Shown piece after piece: positions 36,398-37,147 of a stretch of 37,147 nucleotides of DNA (its first letter is position 1; every line of letters starts with the position of its first letter). Origin of the DNA: Deltaproteobacteria bacterium. GTDB taxonomy: Bacteria > Desulfobacterota > Desulfobulbia > Desulfobulbales > Desulfocapsaceae. Position numbers and translations under genes: made by a program. The notes under the pieces were generated by a model, which did no database searches, had not been told where the DNA came from, and saw only the letters and a list, made by a program, of their open reading frames with translations. The stretch is taken from assembly GCA_002747805.1 (NCBI GenBank), contig PDQP01000015.1:1-37147 (forward strand). The letters run 5' to 3'.

Positions 36398-36504
36398 CAA
36401 AAGCCCCGCCAAGGGGATATGCCTCTGAAATGCAGCCCCGCAGTAAGTGCCGAAGCCGCCCTGCCCTCCGCCTAGCCTCTGAAAACAGGAAAAACGAAAA
36501 ACAA
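36398..36504 (-). promoter_or_regulatory. structured leader RNA upstream of rimP
   Basis: The leader is GC-rich and contains several mutually exclusive pairings. The block GGGG at 36413-36416 can pair with CCCC at either 36404-36407 or 36436-36439. The terminator arm GCGGG (36380-36384) can pair with CCCGC at 36405-36409 or at 36437-36441. A 10-base direct repeat, GCCTCTGAAA, occurs at 36421-36430 and 36475-36484. I compared it by eye with cobalamin, TPP, glycine, molybdenum-cofactor and cyclic-di-GMP riboswitches and found no convincing match. A novel leader or a protein-controlled attenuator is possible. Confidence 0.5.
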
Positions 36505-36510
36505 ATCAGC

Positions 36511-36539
36511 CATGTAACATAAAGCAGGAAAAAGGTCAA
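36511..36539 (-). promoter_or_regulatory. candidate promoter for rimP operon
   Basis: On the minus strand TTGACC (36534-36539) and TACATG (36511-36516) are 17 bases apart. The start would be near 36504, giving a leader of about 160 bases including the terminator. The -10 match is only fair. Confidence 0.4.
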
Positions 36540-36615
36540 GGATAAAGCCCATATTTTCATCCTCTTAATATGAAACTAATGTGGAACTAAAGGCAGCTCA
36601 TTCAGAAAATAAAAA

Positions 36616-36640
36616 TTGACAAAGGGACGGCATATATAAT
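36616..36640 (+). promoter_or_regulatory. consensus promoter boxes ahead of topoisomerase gene
   Basis: A perfect TTGACA (36616-36621) and a perfect TATAAT (36635-36640) are present, but only 13 bases apart, which is too short for normal sigma-70 use. The -35 might work with another -10 in the AATAAG area, or the spacing may mark a regulator-dependent promoter. Confidence 0.4.
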
Positions 36641-36701
36641 AAGAGGGAGCGTTACGGTAAACTGAAAATTATTGCCTAAACCAGCCGGATGCAAAGATGA
36701 T

Positions 36702-37147
36702 ATGACCAGTAAGACCTTGATAATAGCTGAGAAACCAAGTGTGGCCGCCGATTTGGTCAAGGTGCTGCCAGGCAGCTTCAAAAAGAGCAAAACCCACTAT
36801 GAGGGAAGCAGCCACGTGGTCTCCTATGCGGTGGGACATCTTGTCTCCATCTGCTATCCCGAGGAAATTGACCCGAGGTTTCAGAAGTGGAACATGAATA
36901 ATCTGCCGATTATGCCGGACAGCTTTCCGCTGAAAGGGCTGGACGGCACCAAGAGCCAGCTTAACGCCCTGCAAAAACTGATCCGCAGAAAGGATGTGGA
37001 CACCATCGTCAATGCCTGTGATGCCGGACGGGAAGGCGAGCTGATCTTCAAGTATATCATTAGTTATGTCTGGAACAGTTCGGTAGCCAAAAAAAAGCTG
37101 AAAAGGCTGTGGCTGCAGTCCATGACCACAGAGGCCATCAAGGATGG
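36702..37147 (+). CDS. type IA DNA topoisomerase (topoisomerase III-like), truncated by window edge
   Basis: This is the start of a type IA topoisomerase. The first 148 residues hold the Toprim domain: IIAEKPSVAADLVKVLPGSF near the N-terminus, GHLVSICYPEEIDP, and the metal-binding NACDAGREGELIFKYI. The aspartate-Gly-Arg-Glu-Gly-Glu motif is that of TopoI/TopoIII. KWNMNNLPIMPDSFPLK resembles TopB, so TopoIII is favoured over TopA. The active-site tyrosine lies beyond the edge. The ATG at 36702 has no strong ribosome site. It is divergent from rimP. Confidence 0.85.
   Translation, partial: MTSKTLIIAEKPSVAADLVKVLPGSFKKSKTHYEGSSHVVSYAVGHLVSICYPEEIDPRFQKWNMNNLPIMPDSFPLKGLDGTKSQLNALQKLIRRKDVDTIVNACDAGREGELIFKYIISYVWNSSVAKKKLKRLWLQSMTTEAIKD

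Noticed and set aside
36398..36490. Cobalamin riboswitch or 4.5S/6S RNA in the leader region
   Set aside because: Short stretches resemble a B12 riboswitch on the plus strand, but the required B12 box is absent. The conserved SRP GGAAGCAGCC segment and 6S features are also missing.
36354..36560. 68-codon minus-strand ORF before rimP with a hydrophobic start
   Set aside because: It runs straight through the candidate promoter, the structured leader and the terminator, its ribosome site touches the ATG with no spacing, and the second half shows no protein-like pattern.

Overview
The window looks like chromosomal core DNA from an anaerobic or microaerophilic Gram-negative bacterium, most likely a deltaproteobacterium (Desulfobacterota, perhaps near Desulfobulbales). 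This rests on a four-subunit 2-oxoacid:ferredoxin oxidoreductase, a selenouridine tRNA enzyme (MnmH), a tripartite outer-membrane efflux pump, a DUF4492-like protein next to cytochrome bd, and a rimP-nusA-ylxR-infB-rbfA-nrnA-truB-rpsO-pnp cluster. The assignment is from gene content only, with no phylogeny. No tRNA, rRNA, CRISPR array, IS element or prophage was seen.

Layout. 1-4733 (minus): a large MscK-like mechanosensitive channel cut by the window edge, then a visibly AT-rich type II restriction-modification pair (endonuclease upstream, methyltransferase downstream) that looks acquired. 4936-7651 (minus): korDABC, ending in a hairpin. 7652-7961: divergent control region with a near-perfect palindrome. 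7962-9920 (plus): nadK and mnmH. 9987-18636 (plus): a packed run of RND adaptor, RND pump, outer-membrane channel, a membrane-anchored protein kinase homologue lacking all the catalytic residues (pseudokinase), a 54-residue Trm112-like zinc protein and an MscS channel. 18741-21751 (plus): DUF4492-like protein, cydA, cydB and a 30-residue single-helix protein that may be a third oxidase subunit. 21781-26289 (minus): sbcDC. 26472-36343 (minus): the translation and RNA-metabolism operon from rimP to pnp. 36344-36701: divergent region holding a structured rimP leader with an intrinsic terminator, and a promoter-like region for a type IA topoisomerase gene that runs off the right edge.

How the genes fit together. 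korDABC and cydAB suggest ferredoxin-based central carbon metabolism with a high-affinity oxidase for low oxygen. The efflux operon makes a complete three-part pump, and the co-directional pseudokinase has no obvious precedent I can recall as a pump partner. The nusA-infB cluster is in textbook order, but its terminator-bearing leader suggests regulation by attenuation. The points most worth following are the pump-linked pseudokinase, the rimP leader and the small ORF after cydB.
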